From Brugia malayi (lineage: Eukaryota; Nematoda; Chromadorea; Rhabditida; Onchocercidae), in NCBI RefSeq assembly GCF_000002995.4, contig NW_025062475.1, forward strand, positions 10,234,187 through 10,298,186: a DNA stretch of 64,000 nucleotides. Direction: 5' to 3'. The notes below the pieces were generated by a model. It saw nothing but the letters and a program-made list of their open reading frames with translations, searched no databases and had not been told where the DNA came from. Of this stretch, positions 1 to 11,191 are shown one piece after another; the stretch's first letter is position 1, and each line of letters begins with the position of its first letter. The position numbers were made by a program, and so were the translations under genes.

Positions 1-2302
1 ATTTGCCAGCTCATGGGTGCTTCACTAAGGTGTTACAAACTTAACTGTGAAAAGAACTTTCATATTTTTTGTGCCAAGTCAACAAGAGGAAAATTTATGA
101 AAGATAAGGTGAAATCTTTTAAATAAAAAATGTAATTTTTTAGAATCTTCCAACTTCTAGATCTATCATATTCTCATTTAATTGAAATGTTGAATCATTT
201 TATTTTGTTCTTATGTTTAGACTTTTATTTGCGAAGAGCATGATGATTATCGGAATGACTTGGTACTCGACCATTTAAAAGCGCTGCGTCGTATTTATAT
301 CGATCGTGAAGAAAATCAGTTGATAGCAAAATTGTTTCATAGTGAGGCTGATAGGCTAGTTCTTCGAGTAGGCAGCCTTATATTTAGTCACATTGGACAG
401 CTGCTTCCAGAACAGTTGAAAGCGTTCCATAATTCAGATCACATATTTCCGGTTGGTTTGAATTTCTCAACTTTACTGAATCAGTGATTACGTTTTTTAT
501 TAAGGCATAAATTGAGACTTTAAAGTTTTTCAATTATTTTTAGATTGGATACAATGTGAAACGAATTTTTTGGTCGGTAACTAATGCAAATAATCGTATT
601 CAGTACCAGTGTACAATTTGCGATAAATCGTCAGCACCGGAATTTGTTATTTCATACGAGGATGGTCAAGAAATACGGGAGAATTCGGCATCAGGTTGGT
701 TGACTGCTTATCTGAAGGAGAATTCTCCTCTTCCTGTTGATTTTCTACATTTTTGATTTATAAATATGTGTGCGTATTTAAGCTGCCTGGAATCATATAT
801 TAGTGGAAGTGGAAAGAACACGAGATAAAGATGATGGATTATTGCGTTTGTTCCCAGCGAATCTTACTGGAGATAGTTTATTTGGTCTTACGGAAGCAGC
901 TGTCTCAAAAATGACGGAGTCGGTAAGAATGGAAATTTTCTTGTGCGGAATTTTACCGCGAAATTTAAAACAAATATTGATATGTCTTTTGAGTTGGCCG
1001 ATTTCAGTTACCAGGAGTGGACCAACTCATAACTTATACTTTCAAACACGGGGGAGTTCCTCTGATGGACTTGCCTTTAGCGGTCAATCCAAGTGGCTGC
1101 GCTAGATGCGAACCACGATTTCGAACACTTATCAAACATCGTCGCCGGAACCAGCCACCAGCAGCGACTGCTCGGTCGTCCGTTAGTACTGATGTACTTT
1201 CACGCGATACAAGAAGTTTGTTCTTCACAAATTATGAACAAAAATAGCTGAAGTTATGGGCAACTTCTACTATTGCTATTAGTTTTTGAATTTTTAAGAA
1301 CTTAAATTTCTTCTTAATTACAGCACGTGGCAGTAGCAGTTCATTATCCAGCGTAGATGTGTCTGCAGGACGCGGTTCATGTAGTACAACATTAGATTGT
1401 TATGGCGGACGATGGGAACCCGGACAACTGAGTACAGCTTATTACTCTCAATATCAGAAGATGAAGAAAGAGTGGAAAAATACTGTATACTTAGCTCGTT
1501 CACGTATTCAAGGATTAGGATTGTATGCATCACGAGATATTGAAATGAATTCCATGATTATCGAATATAAAGGCGAAGTAATACGTAGTGAAGTTAGTTT
1601 TTAAAAATTGATTTTGTAGATTAAGTGCGAATTCCATTTCTATTTTTAATTTACTTTCCTGTAATGTCCTACATTGTAATTTTCTGCTATTCTAAAGGAT
1701 ATACATTGCTATTCTTAGCAATGATGCATGTGTTTTATAAGGCACTAAGCCTACGCTACTTGAAGGTTGGTGAAATGCGTGAAAAGAAGTATGAAGCTCA
1801 AAATCGTGGTGTGTACATGTTTCGTATTGATGATGAAAAGCTTATTGATGCAACAATGGCTGGTGGTCCAGCACGATACATCAATCATTCGTGTGATCCA
1901 AACTGCAGTACACGTTTAGTTGATTCGGGTCCTTGTGGTGATGACAAAAAAATTATCATTATTGCTAACAGACCAATAAGTGCTGGAGAAGAAGTAAATA
2001 TTCAAGTGTTTTTAAGTTTTTGAAATTTCGCACTTTTATCGCAACGTTTGTTTCTATCATACCAGTTTTGAACCAAGTCGTTTTGCTATATTTTGAAAAA
2101 GGATCACTTTCTCTCATAAAGGTGTTCTTGGTAATGTTGTCTAAGTGAAATATTCATCCTTTGGATTCAATAAAGTAATTCGCAAAACAATATTTTCACT
2201 TTTTTTCAGTTAACATATGATTATCAGTTCGATATCGAAGATGTGGCTGATAAAATTCCTTGTTTATGTGGCGCACCGAATTGCCAAAAATGGATGAACT
2301 GA
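1..2302 (+). CDS. set-16: KMT2C/D-type histone H3K4 methyltransferase, C-terminal part (5' end outside window)
   Basis: Nuclear lysine methyltransferase of the MLL3/4 (COMPASS-like) class, which methylates H3K4 at enhancers and promoters. Exons read: 1-108, 221-451, 544-694, 783-922, 1008-1215, 1324-1592, 1766-1993, 2210-2302; all phases agree, giving 475 residues. Order of domains: end of an extended PHD finger ([15 protein letters not shown], then FHIFCAKS), FYRN ([15 protein letters not shown]), FYRC ([10 protein letters not shown] ... [30 protein letters not shown]), a short Ser/Arg linker, then SET. SET motifs are [17 protein letters not shown], the cofactor/catalytic [25 protein letters not shown], and the post-SET Zn site [13 protein letters not shown] at the very C-terminus, where this family normally ends. 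KMT2C/D is preferred over KMT2A/B because the FYRN-FYRC block lies directly before SET and the wording around it matches. The N-terminal PHD, HMG and other parts lie upstream of the window. Confidence 0.95.
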
Positions 2303-3422
2303 GTCTTCTGCATTTTTTTTTTGAAAAGTTTTCGGTGGTTTAATTTTTATAATAAGTTCTCATTATAGTTCTTTTTTTCACACCACTGATGTTTTCATTC
2401 GTGATTTTAGGAATGTAGTATAGGACAAGAACACATTTTTGTATGCTCACCCGTTGTGTAGGCTGTTTTTTGTTTAGTCTTTTTACCTGGAGTCATTTTT
2501 CGAAGTTGTCAAGTTTGATTTTTGTTAGGAGATCATCTTGTGTGACGGTTTCTGAAACCATTGAAATGAAATGGATTTCTCTACTACTGTAATATAGTCT
2601 TTGATTTTTTTAAAGCAATCACATGTGTTAAATCAGTTCCGGGAGAAAAAAGCGCACTTTTTTTGTAATCATCTATATTTCACTTCGAACATCTCTCTCG
2701 TACTTTGGATTTTAAAGCAAATCTCAGTCTTTTGTAAACTGCAGTAACTTTTTCCTAATTCCTATTTTAAATATCTAAAGACAGTGATGAATCATTGTAT
2801 TTTGTTGTCATGAAATTAGGAGTGAAAAATGTTTTTATGTTCATTAAATTTTATATTTTTTATTATTCATAACATCACGGATTCGTGCTGTTTTCTATTT
2901 CTCAACGTTACATTTGTTACAAGCAAACAAAGAAGTGAGTTCGAAATGTGAGAAAACAGTCATTGGCAGTTGAACATATCTGCATGAATATTAAATGTAT
3001 TTGGAATTTGAATTCTTTTTAATAACTTTTCATTTTTTACGAAAGTTTCCTTTATGTCTGTTAAATTGCTTCTTTTTTCACTTAGATATGTGTAAAGATA
3101 ATTAAATGGGTGAATTGAACAATGATATGCTTTTTTTCTGGAGAAGACTCCATAAAGGAACTACATAGCTATTTTCTACTGTTTGGGATAGCTAAGTTCT
3201 ACATCATCCTTATGCCTACGGTGGTTTGTGATCTTTTGCAAAACTCTTGTTATTTCTCCAAATTTTTGTTTTATCTTTTTTTTTATTCTTGACTTTTTTT
3301 TGCCTCTTTCTTTATATCTATCTGGACGAAATGCTTTTCCGTAGCATATATATTCTATTAGTGTAGTTAGCTTCATCATCGTCATTGGTTTTTTAGATTG
3401 CTGGTTAAAATAAATCTAGGAA
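2303..3422. other. Spacer between KMT2 and Gemin2 genes
   Basis: About 1.1 kb, T-rich, no coding exon recognised. It should hold the 3' UTR of the methyltransferase gene. A T-run followed by TTTTTTAG near 3393-3397, about 25 nt before the Gemin2 start codon, is a plausible trans-splice (spliced leader) acceptor for the downstream gene. Both neighbours are on the same strand, so co-transcription is possible, but the gap is long for a nematode operon. Confidence 0.5.
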
Positions 3423-5596
3423 ATGGAGCAGGAAGCAGTCTTTGATGTTGGTGATTTCGATGAACGAGATGTCTCGCTAACTGAGACACCTCGAGATCCA
3501 TCGCATTACCTGCAGCAGGTTACTAATTTAACAAATATTTCCTTAAAGAGGGAAGCCGTTTAGGAACACTTATTATTCATTTATTTTGATTGAAGTACAC
3601 GTAGTGTGCTGGTTATCACAGTACTGCTGATTGTAAGTCAGCAAGCAAATACATTAAACAGTTATGTTTTGATGAAGTTACCAGCATATCTGGTTCCAGT
3701 AGAGCATGATTGGAATAATAGAAAATCAAATTTTTTGATTTTGAAATATTGGGAGAGTGGAACTTAAATTTCATGGCATAAAGGAATTCGAGTACCAATT
3801 CAGCATGCTGGCACAGATTTGAATAAGAAATTGTAAAGATGTACAAATTGAGTTCAAAAATTTTATTCTTTTTTTCATGCAGGTTAGTGTATCGCGTGCA
3901 CGTTGTCCAGAAGTAGTTACAGCAAAAACGATTCCACAAAAAATTGCCTCTTCTGCAATATCGGAGGATTTATTGTTCAGCTGTGAACCGCCTTCTAAGT
4001 GGTCTATTGCCATGGTAAATTGGCGTTTTTTTAAAAACTGAATCTTATGTTCCGAATAAGGAGATTTTATTTTAAAAAACTTCCCAAGAAAAGATTGAGT
4101 TTTGCCGTAAATTATTTTGCTCATTGTTCTATAGTCCTTTTGAAACATTTCAGCTATACATATGTTCACCTTATTTCCTAAAATTCATATCTTTTGGAAT
4201 ATTAACTAGCTATTACGCTTTAGAGTAATAAATTTTCAATGCAACGATCTCTTGTTGATGCTCAAAAGTGGCGCTGGAGAAAGACTATAACTTTTAAATG
4301 GCCAAGCTTAGTAAGTAATCCTATTGGTGTTGCTGAAGTTCTTTTCTCGATGCAACATGGACTTGTCATGTTTGGTTTATTTAAAAGTCTTTTTTAAGAA
4401 TGGAAGAGTCTTTTTTAGGTGTTATTTATTTACCATTCAGATCACAGTAGATTACTGTATTTTCATCTAAGTTTCTTTTTTATAATATGATTAATGATAG
4501 ATAGTATTTAATAGAGAAAGTATCTAATCAATTATCATTCGTCGTATTGTTATTACTTTTTATTGATAAATGAAATAATATAAAATTTTCTCTATGTTCA
4601 GAAGGATCCCGAGGAATGGCGTGTATTCTGTTTAGAAGAACGGATTAACTCATTTCCAATAAAAGTAAATGATATTCCAAGGTTTGCACATCATCGCGGT
4701 AATCCACCAACATTACAACTCGTGTTCAGTTTATCAGAACAACAAGTCAACATTTTGATTCAATATCTTATAGATGTACAAGTTTTAAATCAAGTTCTTT
4801 ATTAAAGTAAGAAGTTGAGTTAGAAAGATGATTACTTCATAGGGCAGAAATGCTGAACGAATATATAAAAAATAAACAAACAGTTTATCTCCAAATAGAT
4901 TATCCTTCATTTTTTTGTTTAAAATTTTTAGAAGTTTGAAGTGCTTTGTATATTTGCTTGTAAGTTACCATTTTTAAAGTGCATTTATAAGTGCCAGTTT
5001 TATTACGAGAGCTACAACACATCAATTAAGGTTATTTATTTGCATGAGATAGTATTGATTTGCTGCTTTTAAATAAATTCCGAAATTCAAGAATAATTAG
5101 AAACATTCTCAAATATAAGTCATATTTGAAATAGCTGAGAACTTCACCATTTTGCGAGTTGTAAATAAAATACAGTTGTTAATAGTTACATGATAAAAAT
5201 ACCGTGAGATGATAAGTACGACATGATACTTTATCTATGGCTGGAAGTGGTATCACAATTCATTTATTCTAAGGTGAATTGAAGACTTCATTAGAGTTTA
5301 ACTGATATTTAACAACTCTAAACTGCTTTTTTTGTTTTCAGGTTTTTCTTGAGGAAGGGTATACGAGACCACTATTTGAATGGATATACGCACTAATGTT
5401 GGTATTACAGAAACCGTTAACGCACAATGTGTGTTCAGCGATACGGCAACTGGCTAAACATTCACGTGTCTTACGAAATACGTTGGATGAAAAAACACAA
5501 AGTGGTAGCACAATGCACGAAGAATTCTCACTGTTTATTGCAGTTGTTGGTGTCTATTTCGAGCAGTTAGATATTGCCGATCAGATTTCTTCTTAA
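3423..5596 (+). CDS. smi-1: Gemin2 / SMN-interacting protein 1 (SMI-1)
   Basis: Core partner of SMN. It binds the Sm heteropentamer during cytoplasmic assembly of spliceosomal snRNPs. Five exons, all in phase 0: 3423-3518, 3883-4014, 4224-4310, 4602-4775, 5342-5596; total 247 residues, close to the usual length of about 250-280. Family landmarks in order: DPSHYLQQV plus SRARCPEVVTAK (Sm-contacting N-terminal segment), QKWRWRKTITFKWPSL, EEWRVFCLEERI, then the helical C-terminal domain with IQYLIDVFLEEGYTRPLFEW, IYALMLVLQKPL, IRQLAKHSR, and the closing VYFEQLDIADQI, the counterpart of the conserved YFDQ.DLAD end. The start ATG is the first in frame after the T-rich acceptor at about 3393. Polyadenylation signals AATAAA occur at 5685 and 5713. 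Confidence 0.93.
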
Positions 5597-5684
5597 TTTA
5601 TCTTTATTTACATTAATTTCGTCAAGTGCCATAAATGCATATCACAAAGTCTCTTGTTGTTATCTTCATTTCATTTTGAAAAGT

Positions 5685-5718
5685 AATAAAAAAAATAAGG
5701 ATACCACTGCCCAATAAA
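5685..5718 (+). terminator. Polyadenylation signals of Gemin2 gene
   Basis: AATAAA at 5685-5690 and again at 5713-5718, 90-120 nt after the Gemin2 stop codon. Either could direct cleavage of the plus-strand transcript. Confidence 0.55.
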
Positions 5719-6650
5719 GCAGGTGTTATTTTATTCATACTTTCACTATCATATTTTCAATTATTTCATTAATAAAATCCGAATCGATAGACTTCATGAC
5801 TCTATCATTCATGAATGACAAATCACAGCAATTTAATGTGGATGTTTATAAATTGTATATAAAGATATTTGTTTGTTTTAATTCTGTGCAATTTGTAGTT
5901 AGGAAAATGACATAAGAAGTTAGGATAAATGTTTATTGTTGAATGTAATTTAACATAGGGAATTATTTTCAAAATATATGCAATAATACCGGGAAATTTG
6001 TTGAGAATTGGCCATGTACTAATTTGGACCTTTGCTTTTCTGAAAAATTTCAACTAATCAGTTTTTATTTCACAGGAATGCTATTGATTAGTGCTACCTC
6101 TGTAATGAATTTAATTCTACGTATAATATGGTCAAAATGTTTACCTTCACTAACAAAGTAATATTTAACTAAAGGGAGCTAGTGTTGAATCACTTCGATT
6201 TGTTTAATAATATCGGTTTTGTTTACTAAACATTGTCTTTTGATTTCATTGCTGTTAATTTTATGCTTTAAAATCAATAAAATATTCATGTATTCCGATT
6301 ATATATATATATATTTGTCCTTAATACGGTTAGACATATTATATATTTTATGAATAAAATGAGAAATATTAGGAAACCCTTGATTTGGAAGAATTTTTTC
6401 GCAAATTTTCGAGACTTTCTGTATTTTCTTTGTTTGTATTTACTGGCATAATTGCAACATACTCTGCTCCATCATCCATGGCTCTATCAAAATACTAAAG
6501 CCATTATTCAGTCTTTATTAAAATGTTTAATTACGAACGAGAAATTCATCACTCTTATCATTTTGTATTTTAAACTTTTAACAGATCGGTAAATTCCATC
6601 TTTTCTCAAATTCTACTATTACAAATTACATTAAAAACGCAATGAAATCT
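5719..6650. other. Convergent spacer between Gemin2 and the tyrosine phosphatase gene
   Basis: Non-coding AT-rich stretch where the plus-strand Gemin2 gene and the minus-strand phosphatase gene converge. It includes a short TA tract at about 6299-6314. TTTATT on the plus strand near 6512 (AATAAA on the minus strand) is a reasonable polyadenylation signal for the phosphatase gene. Nothing else recognised. Confidence 0.5.
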
Positions 6651-9600
6651 CTACTGAATTATAAGAATTATAAGATGGAAAAACAAAAAGATGTAGTCTT
6701 CGATTAATAGAAATGTGAAATTGACCTCCTCCGGAAGCATATTCATCATATATTTTTCTGCTACATCTCGACTTTCCGTTTCAGCTGCACCGTATGTACG
6801 CGCATAGAGGGGTTGCATGAAGACGTAATCAGCAGTATCAATTTCATCTTCTCTTGGCACTGGATTCTCTTCCATTTGCTTAATTTTTCGGACTTCATCA
6901 CTGAGGAAAGCATATACTGATTTAGAACCATCTTCTTCAACTTCTGCTTTTCCTGTCTAAATTCATGTTTTTTCTATTTGTTTCTTAAATTCTCAGTTAT
7001 TATAAAAATTTTTTGAAACTATCAATTTCAGTTTTCTTTGTCATCACGCAGACCGTTAAAATTTTTGTCATTAAAATAATGATAATTTATATACTCTTAT
7101 ATAATTGCAGTTATTATCTCGTTTTGCTGCATATTTAATAATGTTTTATAAGTATGCCAGTAGTATTATAAATGGCATATTTTGCTTTTTTAGTTTAAAT
7201 ATTATTTAAATTCCGTTCTATGTTTATGAAAGAAAATAAGCAAAAAAGGAGAGAGAAGGAGGGGGGGAAAGATGATGATAAAAAAAGAATTTGCAAAGGA
7301 TTGATATGTCACTTCAGTTTCTGCGATTTTTGATTCTTCAGCGACTTTTTTCACTTTACTATCAAGAACTTCAACGTCTAATGCTTGATCATCCTTTTGC
7401 GCATTTTGAACAACATTCACTTCAGTGGATGTCAATTTGTCATCTTTTATTTTCCGCTGTTGCGTACGCATTGATGTTTCCATTTCTTTACGATACGTTT
7501 CCAGCAGTTCCTTTTGCGCTTCTTGATATTCTTGTTGAAGACTGGCCTGTGAATGTGATAATTTTGCCGCTGTCACTCGTTGTTGTTGTGTTGGCTAGAA
7601 AAGAAAAATAAATTGATTAAAAGAAGGAAATTTTTGGCATTAAATATAGAAAATTAATGATCAATCGATTGATGGATTTGTTTTTTACTTATTTATGATC
7701 ACATTTAAATTTAAAGCATTAGGTAATCAATTAATAATATGGATTAGTGCAGTTTCTTAGCGATTAATAACAAATGCTTAAATTAATCAAGGGATTTTCT
7801 AACCAATACTTATGCAGGTACACTTGAATATTTCCTATTTTTTCCGACTCATAACAAATGATTGGAATAATTCCCCACTTTGTGTTTTCTCCTCTTTCCT
7901 TTTCCCATTTAAATTTAATTTAATCAAAACAAAAAATAACTTTTAAATTAGCTCTAAAATATCGAAGTCTTTTTTCTTACAAAATTTAGATTTTTATTAG
8001 AATATGATTTTGAAATTATAAAAACAAATAGTTGAAGAAAATAATGAAGGAATAATTATACTGGTGCAAATTCTTCGGCTCCTGTTGCCTAAAAACAAGC
8101 GGAAGTAAAGTAGAATTCGACTATAATTTTTTTGCATTTTTTGCCAAAAATCAGATTTTAAGGTCTAAAATTCGAAAAAAGGACAAAAAAGTGCAAATTA
8201 ATAGTCAGTAATTCCCGAGGAAATACCGTTTTCTTTTTTATTGTTCCTTTCTTTTTTTTCTGTTGTTGAACAGGCCTAGAATCGGTCCCTATAGTCGATA
8301 CAGGAGTAACATCCTGACTTCTTGGTGTTCCGGTCGAGACTGGCGACCCTTTTTTTGATATTGTTATTGGCGATACTGATGATGTTGACAATGCCGTTAC
8401 CGGTTCTGGTGTGATCAGCTTTTTGGGTCGTGATTTTTTCCTTTTTTCACGGATCGGTAACGGAATTTGCTTCCGATGTGTACGAGTAAAATAAAATTGC
8501 TCATAATCGCGGCAAAATTCTAGAAAATTACGTTAATATGCTCGAAAATAATATGATGTTTAAGTAAAAAAAGTGGCTGAAGTAGTTTATGTAACTTCAA
8601 TCAGAAACAAAAACATGCATGCACGCGTGCATGCCATCGTTGCAATATACTGCGACAGCGTGGTATTTCAATATTTTACATTTCATTAAAGTTACTGCAA
8701 TCATATGTGCTACAAATGATTCCTTTATTTTTACCATTTCAATTTTCGCTCAGAAATCAACTAATTAACAATAAAAAAATTATCCCTAAAATTTTTTTTG
8801 ATTTAAAATTTTAAACTTGCTTGCAACAGATTTATCGGAGACGATACCCTTATTAACCAATCGTTGTATTGTAAGATAATGTATGTACAAATATTGTTCT
8901 TCATTTTGAACCGCACGTGAACGTTGTGATCTAACTGACCAAATAATATCCGTTACTACCGGAATACGACATGATAACAACGTTCTGAAATAATTTTCCT
9001 TAATTTTGTTAAAAAAGAATTTTTCAAAAAAAAACAAAACAAAACAAAAGAGTTTTAATTCAGATAATTCGAGTAGGAATATTATTACATGATTTATTAA
9101 AATATTTTTTGCTGCTCTTCTTTTTTTTTGTTTAAGTTATCAAATATGATTAATTATCCTTTTCGTAAGAGATGATGAATTTATAATAATAGAATATGAA
9201 TGAGTTAATAAACTAAATTACCAATTTTTTTTAGCTACCTGTATTCTTCATTCTATTTTCATATTTAATATTAATACTCTATTGGATCAAATAATCTTTT
9301 ATTTAATACTTGATCTATTCTATTTTATGCAAATTAAAACATAATAACATTTTAATTCGTACAAAACTTTTACGAATCATCTGATTTTAGTTTTACATCA
9401 AATTGCTTTTGATTTGACAATCTCTTTGAAGGTAGTATTAGTTTGTCACAAATAAAAACACTCAAGTTTTCAAAACTTGAGTGTTTTTATTTTTTTTTAT
9501 TTTTGTTTTTTTTTATTTTTTCTAAGTCAAGATTTAAACTTGCCTAGAAAGTAATTCGAGTACCACTAATGTACCTGTCCGTCCGATTCCAGCTGAACAG

Positions 9601-11191
9601 TGTATAACAGTGGGTGTTTTTCGGGCTCGAGCTGAACTAAGTAAAGTATACGGTACGGTTAATTGACTTGGAACAAATCTATCAGGCCACGATACCCATT
9701 GATAGTGCGCAAGCGGACGTCGTGCACCGCGGTATGTCAACAGTAGTGCAGTACAATGTACATCTGGATCACTTGTTCGTTTCTGGAACAATTTAGCATT
9801 AGCATTCATTCTCTCCTAATACACAATTAAGTGTGTCATTTTCTAGTGAGCACTTTCTTGAAAGCTTCCAGATGCAAAAATTTCATCAATTTTAATTCAT
9901 TACTAGCTTATCTAATTTTATGAATCATTTTTGTGTTTCATATTAATTATTAATGTATCATTTTTACAAAATAATTATCATATAAAAGGTCATATAATAT
10001 TTTCATTAATTGCTTTTTCAATCCAATACGTGGTGAATTTTTAGCGGAAAACGAACATGAAAACTTACTTCGACAGCTCGGATTGTGATACCACAAAATG
10101 TAAGCACTTGGCCTTGATTTAATGGCCAATATTGGGCACATTTGTTGCGATTTTCTTCAAGCGTACGACAAAGCATTATAATTAATTCAACATTTTCCTG
10201 CCAAACCATACGCCAAAAATCACCACAAGTTTGATTCAGTGGACCCTTAACATAATCAGTATGACTGCATTATTCTTTATTGCTATCATTATTAGTAATA
10301 ATATTTTTATATAATAATATAATAAAAGCATTAATAATAACAATAATAGTGAATAAATAAAATAAATACATAAATGATTCACATTAAAAAAAAGAAACTT
10401 TTTTTAAGAATTACTAATGGCATAAAAATTATGAATGGAATAAAATACAAGAGCAGCAGGAACGTAGTGCTGGTAATAAGTAATTGGTAAGGAATTAATA
10501 CTTGTGTACAAATGAAAGGACAATCGAGAAGTTCACTGTTAATCCAGTTCGCATGTATGAAATCACCTTGATCTTCTGGCCACGGTTTGAGGAACACACG
10601 AGTGTTATCCAAGCATATAATGTCTGCAAACTTATTCTTCCACTAAGTCAGAATTAAAATATTCGAAATTACAGTCTACATTACTATTTATTATTACTGT
10701 CATTGTCATTATCATCGTCAATAGTGCTAAAAGTATTGCTATAGAATGATCATATCAAATAGGAAATTATACAATAGTATCTAGAATCAAAAAATAGGCA
10801 TAAATTAGTTTGCTAATTTTCTAAACAAAATTCTAAAAGTAAAATGTACTATTATAAATTATTTCACTTAGATTAAACTCTTTCTATTAATGTAGATTCA
10901 TTTCAGAAGTATAAGGTAATTTAATGAATATAATTTAGTATTGATCATGAATATATACCATGATATCGGCATTTGGTACGATTCACTTTTTGAGCATTAA
11001 ATGTTAAATCATGTGGATGTGGTCCACGTGCTTGTAATTTACAAAAGCTATTCCGCAACCCTTCAAGACCTAATATATTTGTTTGTTCCGCAAATGCTTT
11101 CATTGCCGCAATTGCCACTGACACTTTTGATGCATCTTTCGTCGCAGTTTTATTTTCATTTATTTCTTGATCAGTGTTTTTTATGTATTTC
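6651..11191 (-). CDS. Nematode-type classical protein tyrosine phosphatase with long charged C-terminal tail (5' end unresolved)
   Basis: Soluble-type PTP that dephosphorylates phosphotyrosine. Exons on the minus strand: 11191-10959, 10623-10502, 10245-10069, 9815-9544, 8984-8821, 8519-8227, 8088-8062 (27 nt), 7594-7313, 6956-6651; about 625 residues without the first exon. Motifs in order: pTyr loop KCRYHDIICLD (the usual KNRY is KCRY here), DFIHANWI, FICTQGPLNQTCGDFWRMVW, the acid loop WPD, the P-loop HCSAGIGRTG with catalytic Cys and Arg intact, and the Q-loop QNEEQYLYIHY. The tail that follows is unusual: Lys-rich blocks (REKRKKSRPKK, QQQKKKKGTIKKK), a Ser/Thr/Pro part, a Gln/Glu-rich probable coiled coil, and an acidic last exon. 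It has no transmembrane segment. The stretch before KAFAEQTNILGLEGL resembles the leader of C. elegans cytosolic PTPs. Two introns need GC donors in this model. The last residues after MLPEE could be intronic. Confidence 0.82.
8820..8821 (-). other. Second candidate GC splice donor (A|GCAAGT) in the phosphatase gene
   Basis: Exon 8984-8821 joins in frame to exon 8519-8227 (KFCRDYEQF) if the donor is GCAAGT. The adjacent GTTTAA gives phase 2, which leads to a stop. A canonical alternative is a GTATCG donor earlier, after LVNK, which would drop about 9 residues. So this site is less certain than the one at 9543. Confidence 0.35.
9450..9492. repeat. Perfect inverted repeat, 21-bp arms, 1-nt loop (intronic hairpin)
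   Basis: Arms 9450-9470 and 9472-9492 are exact reverse complements, core ACTCAAGTTTT / AAAACTTGAGT, separated by one C. It lies in the phosphatase intron 8985-9543, about 50-95 nt downstream (in the transcript) of the candidate GC donor. It is followed by a T-rich run on the plus strand. Confidence 0.9.
9543..9544 (-). other. Candidate GC splice donor (AG|GCAAGT) in the phosphatase gene
   Basis: The exon that encodes the P-loop ends LELLSR. The next exon (from 8984) resumes in frame only if the donor is the GC in AG|GCAAGT. The nearby GT, two bases further on, gives the wrong phase and a stop. The strong AG|GCAAGT context is typical of GC-AG introns. Confidence 0.5.

Noticed and set aside
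1625..1765. N-terminal part of the ORF over the SET exon ([12 protein letters not shown]...)
   Set aside because: This is intron sequence; the acceptor at 1765 restores the conserved [11 protein letters not shown] junction.
10246..10262. Alternative acceptor giving HTDYVK before GPLNQT in the phosphatase
   Set aside because: It breaks the phase with the previous exon; the TTAAG| acceptor at 10246 restores the conserved CTQGPL.
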